In this document: piece after piece, positions 7,775-15,314 of the stretch | Layout: every line of letters begins with the position of its first letter | How positions within the stretch are numbered: the first letter of the stretch is position 1 | Assembly: GCA_030425745.1 (NCBI GenBank) | Contig: JAUHZW010000016.1 | Span: forward strand, 1-18,410 | Direction of reading: 5' to 3' | Source: Actinomycetes bacterium | Lineage (GTDB): Bacteria > Actinomycetota > Actinomycetes > S36-B12 | DNA: 18,410 bases | Translations under genes and position numbers: made by a program | The notes under the pieces: generated by a model | Told to the model about the DNA's origin: nothing | The model's input: the letters and a program-made list of their open reading frames with translations, nothing else | Database searches by the model: none

Positions 7775-10155
7775 GCGGCGCCTCCCGCCGTGAGCCGGAC
7801 GGACGCACCGGGCGTCACGCCGAGATCGGTGTGGATATGGCAGCCGGGTGAGTTCATCGGAACCCAGACCGCGTCATCGCTCATGTCGGCGACCTGCACG
7901 GGCAGGGTCACCGAGCCGGCGGGGCCGGTCACTGTCACGGTCTCGCCGAGTGCCGCTGCCGTCGTGGCGGAGACCATCGCCACGGTCGGTCGGGCCGTCG
8001 CAGCCAGATGCGGCTCGTCCTCCTGCATCAGGCCGGAGTCGAGCAGCAGGCGCCAGGAGGCGAGAACCGTGCCCTCACTCGCAGCACCGCTGGGGGTGGT
8101 CGGCGCCTGGAACCGGTTACCGGCCCAGGGACCCAGAGCACCGAGTTCGGCGCGGAGCACCCGAACATCGCCGGGGAGGGGGATCTCCATGGCGGCGGCG
8201 ATCATCGAAAGGACCTTGGCATCGCCCATGGTCAGGGCGTCGCGGAAGACCTGACCGAAGGGCCGCGGGCGGCCCTCCCAGTTCAGGAAGGTGCCGGCCT
8301 TCTCCGTGACCACGGCCACCGGAAGGACGACGTCAGCGCGCTCGGTGACCGCGGAGTGATGGTTCTCGAGCGAGACGACGAAGCCGGCGTTGTCGATGGC
8401 TTCCTCGGCGAGTGTCGGATCGGCGTAGTCGACGAGCTCGACACCGCCCACGACGAGGGCCGAGAGCTCTCCGTCACGCGCGGCGCGCAGGATCGCGTCG
8501 CCGCTGCGTCCGTTGACGGCGGGAAGATCGGACGCGGGGATCCCCCATGCGGCCGCTACCTGCTCGCGGGCCTGCGGGTCCTCGATCGGGCGGCCGCCGG
8601 GCAGCAGACCGGCCAGGGCACCAGCATCCAGCGCACTGCGCTCGCCTGCACGCCGCGGCACCCACGCCAGCGTGGCACCGGTGGCGTCTGCGAGCTCGGC
8701 CACGGCCGACAGGGTTCCCTGCGCTCCGGCAGCACGCTCGCCGACCATGATCACCGAGCCGGGCTGGGACAGCAGGGCACGGGTGTCGTCGTCGAGCGCA
8801 CGGAGGACTGCGGCCTCACCGCCCGGGCGGGCCGGCACGAGGGTGCCGGACATCTTGGCCAGGCCCGTGGTGGCCACTGCTCCGACCGAGACGACCTTGG
8901 TGCCTGAGCGGGCCGCCTTGCGCAGACGCAGGAACACGATCGGTGACTCGTCCTCGGGCTCGAGGGCGACCAGGAGGACCGCCGGTGCCGTCTCGAGGGA
9001 GTCGTAGGAGGCAGCCACCGGGGAGCCCGCCACGCGCGCGGCCAGGAAGGCGGTCTCCTCATCGGCGGTCTCGCGCACTCGGAAGTCGATGTCATCGGAG
9101 GCGAGGGCGGTGCGGGCGAATCGCGCATAGGCGTAGGCGTCCTCGACCGTGCTGCGGCCGCCGACGAGCACGCCGACCTGTCCGCGGGCAGCGGCGAGGC
9201 CACGTGCCGCGGCGTCGATGGCCTCGGGCCACGAGGCGACCCGCAGCTCACCGTTCTCGCGGATCATCGGATGCTCGACGCGGCCGTTGCGCTGGTACGT
9301 GAAGGCGAACCGGCCCTTGTCGCAGTTCCACTCCTCGTTGACCTCGGGGTCGTCCCATGCGAGGCGGCGGGTGACGACGCCGCGACGGTAGTCCGTGCGC
9401 AGCGAGCAGCCGGAAGCGCAGTGCTCGCAGGTGGTGGGCACCGAGACGAGGTCGAAGGGACGGGAGCGGAAGCGGTAGGACGCGCTCGTCAGAGCACCGA
9501 CTGGGCAGATCTGAACGGTGTTGCCGGAGAAGTACGAGTCGAACGGCTCGTCGTCGGCCGTGCCGACCTGCTGCTGGGCGCCGCGCTCAAGCAGCTCGAT
9601 CATGGGATCGCCGGCGATCTGCTCGGCGAAGCGCGTGCACCGGGCACAGGAGACGCACCGCTCGCGGTCGAGCAGGATCTGGGCGCTCACATTGATCGGC
9701 TTGTCGAACTCGCGCTTTTCGCCGTCGAAGCGGGTCTCCGGCCGACCCGCCGACATGGCCTGGTTCTGCAGCGGGCACTCCCCGCCCTTGTCGCACACCG
9801 GGCAGTCGAGCGGGTGGTTCAGCAGGAGGAACTCCATGACGCCCTCCTGCGCGAGGCGAGCGACCTCGGAGGCGTACTGCGTCTTGACGTTCATGCCGTC
9901 GTTGAGCACCTGGGCGCAGGCCGGCTGCGGCTTGGGCATGCCCTCGACCTCGATCAGGCAGGCGCGGCACGCCGCCACCGGATCGAGCAGGGGGTGGTCG
10001 CAGAAGCGCGGCACCTCGATGCCGAGCTGCTCTGCGGCGCGGATGACGAGGGTGCCCTTCGGAACCTGCATCTCGACGCCGTCGATGACGACGGTGATGA
10101 GGTCGGTCGCCATCTCGAGGTCGGACCCCGGGCCGCTGTTGCTGGTGACGGTCAT
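7771..10155 (-). CDS. nuoG: NADH-quinone oxidoreductase subunit G
   Basis: Large peripheral-arm iron-sulfur subunit of complex I, 794 aa. Ligands for each cluster are visible. The 2Fe-2S N1b has Cys52, 63, 66 and 80. The His-ligated 4Fe-4S N5 has His114, Cys118, 121 and 127 in HPLDCPVCDKGGEC. N4 has Cys167, 170 and 173 in CVSCARC and Cys217 in QICPVG. The optional off-path N7 has Cys243, 246 and 250 in CEHCASGC and Cys278 in NCDKGRF. The remainder is a molybdopterin-oxidoreductase-like fold that in this family does not bind a catalytic cofactor; it is shorter than in E. coli (about 908 aa). The start ATG at 10155 overlaps the nuoF stop as ATGA, favouring it over the in-frame ATG at residue 15. 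Confidence 0.98.
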   Translation of the reverse strand: MTVTSNSGPGSDLEMATDLITVVIDGVEMQVPKGTLVIRAAEQLGIEVPRFCDHPLLDPVAACRACLIEVEGMPKPQPACAQVLNDGMNVKTQYASEVARLAQEGVMEFLLLNHPLDCPVCDKGGECPLQNQAMSAGRPETRFDGEKREFDKPINVSAQILLDRERCVSCARCTRFAEQIAGDPMIELLERGAQQQVGTADDEPFDSYFSGNTVQICPVGALTSASYRFRSRPFDLVSVPTTCEHCASGCSLRTDYRRGVVTRRLAWDDPEVNEEWNCDKGRFAFTYQRNGRVEHPMIRENGELRVASWPEAIDAAARGLAAARGQVGVLVGGRSTVEDAYAYARFARTALASDDIDFRVRETADEETAFLAARVAGSPVAASYDSLETAPAVLLVALEPEDESPIVFLRLRKAARSGTKVVSVGAVATTGLAKMSGTLVPARPGGEAAVLRALDDDTRALLSQPGSVIMVGERAAGAQGTLSAVAELADATGATLAWVPRRAGERSALDAGALAGLLPGGRPIEDPQAREQVAAAWGIPASDLPAVNGRSGDAILRAARDGELSALVVGGVELVDYADPTLAEEAIDNAGFVVSLENHHSAVTERADVVLPVAVVTEKAGTFLNWEGRPRPFGQVFRDALTMGDAKVLSMIAAAMEIPLPGDVRVLRAELGALGPWAGNRFQAPTTPSGAASEGTVLASWRLLLDSGLMQEDEPHLAATARPTVAMVSATTAAALGETVTVTGPAGSVTLPVQVADMSDDAVWVPMNSPGCHIHTDLGVTPGASVRLTAGGAA

Positions 10156-11456
10156 CGCGCTGCTGCTCCCGAGAACACGTAGGAGGCTGCCGGATCGAAG
10201 GAGTCATCGACCGGTGTGGACGTTGCCGCGGCGAACTCGTCGCGGAAGTACTTCATGGCCGCCGGGTAGGGCGTGGCGGCAGCATCACCGAGGGCGCAGA
10301 ACGATCGACCCATGATCTGTCCGCAGAGATCCGTGAGGGTCTCCATCTCCCGATCGGAGCCGTGACCCTCCTGGAAGCGCTCGAGCGTGCCGGTGATCCA
10401 GTAGGTGCCCTCGCGGCACGGGGTGCACTTGCCGCACGACTCGTGCTTGTAGAACTCCAGCCAGCGGGTCACGGCCTTCACGACACTGACAGTGTCGTTG
10501 AAGATCATCGGAGTGCCGGTGCCGAGCATGGTGCCGGCCTCAGCCATGGCCTCGTACGTCATCGGGGTGTCGAGATGCTCGGCGGTCAGCATCGGCACCG
10601 ATGACCCGCCGGGCAGCCAGAACTTCACCGGGCGGTCGTCGATCATGCCGCCGGCATAGTCGAGGAGCTCTCGCATGGTGATCCCGAGAGGTGCCTCGTA
10701 GATGCCGGGGCGGTTCACATGACCGGAGACCGCGAACACCTTGAATCCCGGGGACTTCTCGGTGCCGAACTGACGGAACCAGTCGACACCCCTGCCCACG
10801 ATGTACGGGATGTTGCAGATGGTCTCGACGTTGTTGATGACGGTCGGCGAGGCGTACAGGCCCGCGACCGCGGGGAACGGCGGCTTCAGGCGCGGCTGAC
10901 CGCGCAGGCCCTCGAGGGAGTTGAGGAGAGCCGTCTCCTCCCCACAGATGTAGGCGCCGGCACCGGAGTGCACGACGATGTCGAGGTCGAACCCGGTGCC
11001 CATGATGTCCGTGCCGATCAGGCCGGCCTCTCGTGCCTCGCGCACCGCATTGGCCACGCGACGGATGGCCTCGGGGACCTCACCGCGGATGTAGATGAAG
11101 GCGTGGTTCGCGCGGATCGCGAATGACGTGATTATGACGCCCTCAATCAGCGCGTGGGGGTTCGCGATCATGATCGGGATGTCCTTGCAGGCTCCCGGCT
11201 CGGACTCGTCGGCATTGACGACGAGGTAGTGCGGCTTGCCGTCGTTCTGCGGGACGAAGCTCCACTTCAGGCCGGTCGGGAAGCCAGCGCCACCACGGCC
11301 GCGAAGGCCGGAGTCCTTGACGGTGCCGATGATGGCGTCGGGATCCTGCTTGAGAGCGGAGGCGAGCGCGGTGTAGCCACCGTGCCGCCGGTACCCGGCG
11401 AGGGTGAACAGTTCCGGATCGTCCCAGTGCTCGGTGATGACGGGGGTCAGAGTCAT
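10152..11456 (-). CDS. nuoF: NADH-quinone oxidoreductase subunit F (NADH/FMN site)
   Basis: Flavoprotein subunit where NADH is oxidised and hydride passes to FMN, then to cluster N3. Seen: the glycine-rich NADH/FMN segment LRGRGGAGFPTGLKW (51-65), NADESEPGACKD (81-92), the family motif GAGAYICGEETALLNSLEG (165-183) and the N3 ligands ESCGKCTPCREG (Cys341, 344, 347) with Cys387 in SFCALGD. The length is 434 aa, usual for the family. The start ATG at 11456 has AGGAGG upstream and lies 3 nt after the nuoE stop. The end overlaps nuoG by 4 nt. Confidence 0.98.
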   Translation of the reverse strand: MTLTPVITEHWDDPELFTLAGYRRHGGYTALASALKQDPDAIIGTVKDSGLRGRGGAGFPTGLKWSFVPQNDGKPHYLVVNADESEPGACKDIPIMIANPHALIEGVIITSFAIRANHAFIYIRGEVPEAIRRVANAVREAREAGLIGTDIMGTGFDLDIVVHSGAGAYICGEETALLNSLEGLRGQPRLKPPFPAVAGLYASPTVINNVETICNIPYIVGRGVDWFRQFGTEKSPGFKVFAVSGHVNRPGIYEAPLGITMRELLDYAGGMIDDRPVKFWLPGGSSVPMLTAEHLDTPMTYEAMAEAGTMLGTGTPMIFNDTVSVVKAVTRWLEFYKHESCGKCTPCREGTYWITGTLERFQEGHGSDREMETLTDLCGQIMGRSFCALGDAAATPYPAAMKYFRDEFAAATSTPVDDSFDPAASYVFSGAAAR

Positions 11457-11459
11457 GGT

Positions 11460-12113
11460 TCAGCCCTCCTGTCCGGAAGCGGGAGCCGCCATGCCGCGCT
11501 CCTTGGCGATGCGCAGGCCGGCGAGCATCTTGTCGTCGACGGGGGTGCCCTCAGCGGCGAGGCCGTCCTCGGGGAACGCCAGCGTGTGCTCGGTGGCCTG
11601 GAAGTCACGGATGACCGGGCCGCGGGTCGACTCGACCTGCTCACCACGGGCGAGACGATCGACGACATCGACGGCGCTGGTGGGGGTGACGTCGTCCATG
11701 AACTCCCAGTCGACGGTCATGACCGGGGCATGGGTGCAGGCCGCCTGACACTCGATGCGCTCGAGGAAGAACTCGCCATCGGCGGTGGCCTCGTTGTGGC
11801 CGACGCCGAGGCGCTCACTCACGGCGTCATAGACGGCGTCACCGCCGAGCAGACCGCACATCGTGTTGATGCAGACTCCGATGTGGTGCTTGCCGACCGG
11901 CTTGCGCTTGTACATCGTGTAGAACGACGCCACCGAGGTCGCCTCGGCAGCGCTCACTCCGGCGAACTCGGCGCACACCGCGATGCCGTCGGCGGTGACC
12001 TCGTCCTCGAGGCTCTGCATCAGGTGCAGCATGGGCATCAGGGCCGAACGGGGTTGCGGGTACCGCGCGACCAGCTGCTCCAGCTGCTCGCGAGTGCTCT
12101 CGCTGATTGCCAT
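11460..12113 (-). CDS. nuoE: NADH-quinone oxidoreductase subunit E (2Fe-2S)
   Basis: Thioredoxin-fold 24-kDa subunit binding the N1a 2Fe-2S cluster next to NuoF. The four ligands follow the family spacing: Cys81-x4-Cys86 in GVCINTMCGLLGG and Cys122-x3-Cys126 in ECQAACTHAP. The N-terminal helical part has YPQPRSALMPMLHLMQ (19-34). The length is 217 aa against about 166 in E. coli; the extra ~55 residues at the C-terminus (PVIRDFQATEHTLAF onward) are a hydrophilic extension of unknown role. The start ATG at 12113 is preceded by GAGGAAGAG. The 33-nt gap after nuoD holds only two copies of AGGCAAC and the ribosome site. Confidence 0.97.
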   Translation of the reverse strand: MAISESTREQLEQLVARYPQPRSALMPMLHLMQSLEDEVTADGIAVCAEFAGVSAAEATSVASFYTMYKRKPVGKHHIGVCINTMCGLLGGDAVYDAVSERLGVGHNEATADGEFFLERIECQAACTHAPVMTVDWEFMDDVTPTSAVDVVDRLARGEQVESTRGPVIRDFQATEHTLAFPEDGLAAEGTPVDDKMLAGLRIAKERGMAAPASGQEG

Positions 12114-12146
12114 CTCGTCTCTTCCTCGTTGCCTGGTGCTGGTTGC

Positions 12147-13502
12147 CTAGCGGTCCACGCCGCCCATGACGGGGTCGATGCTCGCGACGGCAGCGATGAC
12201 GTCGGAGATCATGCTGCCCTCGCACATGGCGGCGGTGGCCTGCAGATTGGTGAAGCTGGGATCCCGGAAGTGGACCCGGTACGGGCGGGTGCCGCCCGAG
12301 CTCACGATGTGGCAGCCGAGCTCCCCCTTGGGCGACTCCACCGCGGCGTACACCTGACCGGCCGGGACCCGGAAGCCCTCGGTGACCAGCTTGAAGTGGT
12401 GGATCAGGCCCTCCATCGACTCGGACATGATCTCGCGGATGTGCTCCGGGGAGTTGCCCTGACCGTCGCTGCCGATGGACAGCTGGGCCGGCCACGCGAT
12501 CTTCTTGTCCTCCACCATGACCGGGCCGGGCTTGAGCTTGTCGAGCGCCTGCTCGACGATGCGCAGCGACTGCTCCATCTCCTCGATGCGGATGAGGAAG
12601 CGCCCGTAGACATCGGCCGTGTTCTTGGTGATGACGTCGAACTCGTAGTCCTCGTACCCGCAGTAGGGCTGGGACTTGCGGAGGTCATGCGGCAGACCCG
12701 TCGAGCGCAGGATCGGGCCGGTGATGCCCAGCGCCATGCAGCCGGCCAGATCGAGGTAGCCGACGTCGACCGTGCGACCCATCCAGATCGCGTTGTCGAC
12801 CAGGAGATCCGCAGTGTCCTTGAGTCGCTTGCGCAGCAACGGGATGGTGTCGCGGATCTTCTGGGCACCGTCGTCGGGGAGGTCCTGGGCGACGCCACCG
12901 GGACGGCCGGAGGCGCTGTTCATGCGCAGGCCCGACACCATCTCGAAGATGTCGAGGACGAGTTCGCGCTCGCGGAAGCCGAACTCCATGGCCGTGAGAG
13001 CGCCGAGTTCCATGCCGCCGGTGGCCAGCGCCACCAGGTGGGAGGAGATGCGGTTGAGCTCCATCATCATCACGCGGATGACGTTGGCCCGCTCGGGGAT
13101 CTGGTCGGTGATGTCCAGCGCCTTCTCGACCGCGAGACAGTAGGCCGTCTCGTTGAACATCGGGGTGAGGTAGTCCATCCGGGTCACGAAGGTGACGCCC
13201 TGGACCCAGGAGCGGAACTCCATGTTCTTCTCGATGCCCGTGTGCAGGTAGCCGATACCGGCGCGGGCCTCGGTGACCGTCTCGCCGTCCAGCTCGAGGA
13301 TGAGGCGGAGCACGCCGTGGGTGGAGGGGTGCTGCGGGCCCATGTTCACGACGATGCGGTCCTGCTCGCCCTCCGGGGCTCCTGCGACGGTGTCCCAGTC
13401 GCCGCCGGAGACGGTGTAGACGCGGCCCTCGGTGGTGTCGTAGGAGCCCGCAACGGACTCCTGGGACTCGGCCGAGGTGAAGGTGACGTTGTCGGTCGAC
13501 AT
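12147..13502 (-). CDS. nuoD: NADH-quinone oxidoreductase subunit D
   Basis: 49-kDa subunit that forms the quinone pocket with NuoB and NuoH; 451 aa from this start. The loop NMGPQHPSTHGVLRL carries His58 and His62, and MDYLTPM carries Tyr111. These correspond in motif and spacing to His38 and Tyr87 of the Thermus Nqo4 quinone site. The C-terminus ends SIDPVMGGVDR, typical of the family. The open frame continues upstream to 13859, but that part is out-of-frame nuoC. ATG at 13502 shares one base with the nuoC stop (TGATG) and has GGAGGT 10 nt upstream, so it is the real start. Confidence 0.98.
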   Translation of the reverse strand: MSTDNVTFTSAESQESVAGSYDTTEGRVYTVSGGDWDTVAGAPEGEQDRIVVNMGPQHPSTHGVLRLILELDGETVTEARAGIGYLHTGIEKNMEFRSWVQGVTFVTRMDYLTPMFNETAYCLAVEKALDITDQIPERANVIRVMMMELNRISSHLVALATGGMELGALTAMEFGFRERELVLDIFEMVSGLRMNSASGRPGGVAQDLPDDGAQKIRDTIPLLRKRLKDTADLLVDNAIWMGRTVDVGYLDLAGCMALGITGPILRSTGLPHDLRKSQPYCGYEDYEFDVITKNTADVYGRFLIRIEEMEQSLRIVEQALDKLKPGPVMVEDKKIAWPAQLSIGSDGQGNSPEHIREIMSESMEGLIHHFKLVTEGFRVPAGQVYAAVESPKGELGCHIVSSGGTRPYRVHFRDPSFTNLQATAAMCEGSMISDVIAAVASIDPVMGGVDR

Positions 13503-14206
13503 CAGTTGTACGACCTCCGCTGGTCGGGGGGTGGGATGGTGCCGCCCTTGTACTCGACAGGGATGCCGCCGAGCGGGTAGTCCTTGCGCTGCGGATGGCC
13601 GACCCAGTCGTCGGGCATCATCATGCGGGTGAGAGCCGGGTGGCCGGTGAACTCGATACCGAAGAAGTCCCACGTCTCGCGCTCGTGCCAGTCGCACGTC
13701 GGGTATACGGCCACGATCGACGGGATGACGGCGTCGCCGTCTGGCACCGACACCTCGACGCGCACGCGGCGGTTGTGGGTGATCGAGAGGAAGTGGTAGA
13801 CCGCGTGCATCTCGCGGCCGGCCTCCCCGGGATAGTGCGCACCGCTGACACCGAGGCACATCTCGAACCGCAGGCCGGGCTCGTCGCGCAGCAGCGTGAC
13901 GAAGGCGACGAGGTGCTCACGGCGCACGTGGTACGTGATCTCATCGCGGTAGATGACGACCTTCTCGATGGCCTGGGTGGCCGGCAGGCCGTTCGCCTCG
14001 AGGGCCAGCTCCAGCTCATCGGAGACCTCATCGAACCAGCCGCCGAAGGGGCGGGTGGCCGGGGCCGGCATCACGATGGGATCGACCAGACCGCCGAAGC
14101 CGCTGGTGTCGCCGCCGTTGGTGGTGCCGAAGGCGCCGTGGCGGACGCCGATGATCTCGAGTTCCTCGACGCCCTGAGGAACCGCGGGGGTACCGGGCTC
14201 GGTCAT
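13502..14206 (-). CDS. nuoC: NADH-quinone oxidoreductase subunit C
   Basis: 30-kDa structural subunit of the complex I connecting module, 234 aa, separate from nuoD (they are fused in E. coli). The signature ERETWDFFGIEFTGHP (175-190), followed by MMMPDDWVGHPQRKDYPLGG (195-214), is clear. The first ~55 residues are a Gly/Pro-rich extension. The start ATG at 14206 overlaps the nuoB stop as ATGA. The stop shares one base with the nuoD ATG. Confidence 0.98.
   Translation of the reverse strand: MTEPGTPAVPQGVEELEIIGVRHGAFGTTNGGDTSGFGGLVDPIVMPAPATRPFGGWFDEVSDELELALEANGLPATQAIEKVVIYRDEITYHVRREHLVAFVTLLRDEPGLRFEMCLGVSGAHYPGEAGREMHAVYHFLSITHNRRVRVEVSVPDGDAVIPSIVAVYPTCDWHERETWDFFGIEFTGHPALTRMMMPDDWVGHPQRKDYPLGGIPVEYKGGTIPPPDQRRSYN
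13513..13518 (-). promoter_or_regulatory. Ribosome binding site of nuoD
   Basis: GGAGGT on the minus strand, 10 nt before the nuoD ATG at 13502 and inside the end of nuoC. It fixes the nuoD start against the longer open frame. Confidence 0.75.
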
Positions 14207-14757
14207 CGCATGAGCCCCTTCATGTCGAGCGTGGTCGGGGCCGTAAGCGCCGCTGCCTCGAGTTCGAGGATCTCCTCACGACGGTGGGCGCCGATCTTGG
14301 TGTCCTGGATCTTGGCGTGCAGCTTCAGGATGGCGTCGAACAGCATCTCCGGGCGCGGGGGGCAGCCGGGCAGATAGATGTCGACGGGAACGACGTGGTC
14401 GACGCCCTGGACGATCGCGTAGTTGTTGAACATGCCGCCGCTGGAGGCGCAGACACCCATGGAGATGACCCACTTGGGGTTGGGCATCTGGTCGTAGATC
14501 TGACGCACGACGGGAGCCATCTTCTGGCTCACGCGACCGGCGACGATCATGAGGTCGGCCTGGCGGGGCGAGGCACGGAAGACCTCCATGCCGTACCGGG
14601 CGATGTCGAACCGCGGACCGCCGGCCGCCATCATCTCGATGGCGCAGCAGGCAAGACCGAACGTGGCCGGCCAGAGCGAACCCTTGCGGGCGTATCCGGC
14701 GAACTTCTCGACCGTCGTCAGCAGAACGCCGGACGGCAATGACTCCTCAAGTCCCAT
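14203..14757 (-). CDS. nuoB: NADH-quinone oxidoreductase subunit B (cluster N2)
   Basis: Subunit holding the terminal 4Fe-4S cluster N2 that reduces the quinone. Ligands are Cys37-Cys38 in TFGLACCAIEMM, Cys103 in SMGVCASSGGMFNNY and Cys132 in YLPGCPPRPE. The length is 184 aa, normal for actinobacteria. The C-terminal 40 residues (AHRREEILELEAAAL onward) form a charged tail. The start ATG at 14757 has GGGAG upstream and follows the nuoA stop by 10 nt. The end overlaps nuoC by 4 nt. Confidence 0.98.
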   Translation of the reverse strand: MGLEESLPSGVLLTTVEKFAGYARKGSLWPATFGLACCAIEMMAAGGPRFDIARYGMEVFRASPRQADLMIVAGRVSQKMAPVVRQIYDQMPNPKWVISMGVCASSGGMFNNYAIVQGVDHVVPVDIYLPGCPPRPEMLFDAILKLHAKIQDTKIGAHRREEILELEAAALTAPTTLDMKGLMR

Positions 14758-14767
14758 GTGTCACTCC

Positions 14768-15127
14768 CTAGTCCCACTCGAGTCCGCCGCGACGCCACTC
14801 ATAGACGTACGGCACCATCAGGTTGAACAGGAACAGCATCACCGCGATGAAGCCGAACCACGCAAGCTGGTCGAAGGCAACCGCCCACGGGTAGAGGAAC
14901 ACCAGCTCGATGTCGAAGATGATGAACATCATCGCGGTCAGGTAGTACTTGACCGGGAATCGACCACCGCCGACAGGCTGGGGTGTGGGCTCGATGCCGC
15001 ACTCGTAGGCGTCGTACTTCGCGCGGTTGTACCGCTTGGGACCGGTGAAGGTCGCCGCGGTCACCGAGAACACCGCGAAGGCGAAGGCGAGTAGCCCGAG
15101 TACGAGGATCGGGGTGTAGACGTTCAA
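14768..15127 (-). CDS. nuoA: NADH-quinone oxidoreductase subunit A, first gene of the operon
   Basis: Three-helix membrane subunit of complex I near the quinone chamber, 119 aa. It has an N-terminal helix (PILVLGLLAFAFAVFSVTAA), the loop YDAYECGIEP with the conserved Cys43, then FDIELVFLYPWAVAF and a third helix, ending VYEWRRGGLEWD. The start is the rare TTG at 15127, supported by GAGGAG 8 nt upstream; no in-frame ATG or GTG gives the expected N-terminus. Predicted promoter and Rex operator elements lie just upstream, so it is the likely first cistron of the nuo transcript. Confidence 0.97.
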   Translation of the reverse strand: MNVYTPILVLGLLAFAFAVFSVTAATFTGPKRYNRAKYDAYECGIEPTPQPVGGGRFPVKYYLTAMMFIIFDIELVFLYPWAVAFDQLAWFGFIAVMLFLFNLMVPYVYEWRRGGLEWD

Positions 15128-15135
15128 GCCCGGTT

Positions 15136-15141
15136 CTCCTC
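15136..15141 (-). promoter_or_regulatory. Ribosome binding site for the TTG start of nuoA
   Basis: GAGGAG on the minus strand, 8 nt before TTG at 15127. The strong match and ideal spacing support a TTG start. Confidence 0.8.
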
Positions 15142-15154
15142 ACGCATTGCGCAT

Positions 15155-15172
15155 TTGTGAATCACTTCACGA
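15155..15172 (-). promoter_or_regulatory. Candidate Rex (redox) operator of the nuo operon
   Basis: The plus-strand sequence TTGTGAATCACTTCACGA matches the Rex consensus TTGTGAA-N4-TTCACAA at 13 of 14 fixed positions; only position 15171 differs (G for A). The inverted repeat is GTGAA/TTCAC around TCAC. It lies 28 nt upstream of the nuoA start and immediately downstream of the predicted transcription start, a position suited to repression. Rex binds such sites when NADH/NAD+ is low and releases at high NADH, and it is known to control nuo and cyd genes in Streptomyces coelicolor. No rex gene is in this window, so the link is inferred from the site alone. Confidence 0.75.
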
Positions 15173-15180
15173 CCGGCCCA

Positions 15181-15186
15181 AGCATA
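15181..15186 (-). promoter_or_regulatory. Candidate -10 element of the nuoA promoter
   Basis: TATGCT on the minus strand, fitting the actinobacterial TANNNT pattern. The predicted transcription start is near 15174, giving a leader of about 47 nt and placing the Rex site at roughly +2 to +20. There is no convincing -35 box; the best loose candidate is a TGTCAG-like hexamer about 19 nt upstream. The rest of the gap (15187-15292) contains the 3' copy of a 30-bp repeat and no clear terminator, so read-through from menG is also possible. Confidence 0.5.
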
Positions 15187-15227
15187 GTGGTCGCCGAACA
15201 CTGCTCTGACACCCCTCGAAACCGCCC

Positions 15228-15257
15228 CGCTGCGCTCATTCCTCGCGCCACCCGCGG
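15228..15257. repeat. 30-bp direct repeat, copy 1 (menG-nuoA gap)
   Basis: Identical over 30 bp to 15285-15314. On the minus strand it begins CCGCGGGTGGCGCGAGGAAT and continues with GAGCGCAGCG. This copy lies in the noncoding gap downstream of menG. The offset of 57 bp is a multiple of three. Confidence 0.95.
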
Positions 15258-15284
15258 AACCCATGGCGCCGTCGCTGCGGGACT

Positions 15285-15314
15285 CGCTGCGCTCATTCCT
15301 CGCGCCACCCGCGG
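15285..15314. repeat. 30-bp direct repeat, copy 2 (covers the menG stop)
   Basis: Identical to 15228-15257. This copy encodes the last residues of MenG (RGWREE) and the TGA stop, then 8 nt beyond. Continuing the frame past the stop gives 18 codons that end with RGWREE and a second TGA. It may be a local duplication of the gene end or two members of a dispersed short repeat. Confidence 0.95.

Noticed and set aside
6353..8254. 633-codon open frame on the plus strand
   Set aside because: It is antisense to nuoI, nuoH and nuoG; low-complexity, strongly hydrophilic translation, a GC shadow.
11154..13580. 808-codon open frame on the plus strand
   Set aside because: It lies opposite nuoF, nuoE and nuoD, whose products are unmistakable. 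Long antisense frames are expected in high-GC genes. The translation is rich in Asp, Gly, His and Val with no recognisable motif.
13503..13859. N-terminal extension of nuoD
   Set aside because: The extension is out-of-frame nuoC sequence. GGAGGT plus the TGATG overlap fix the start at 13502.
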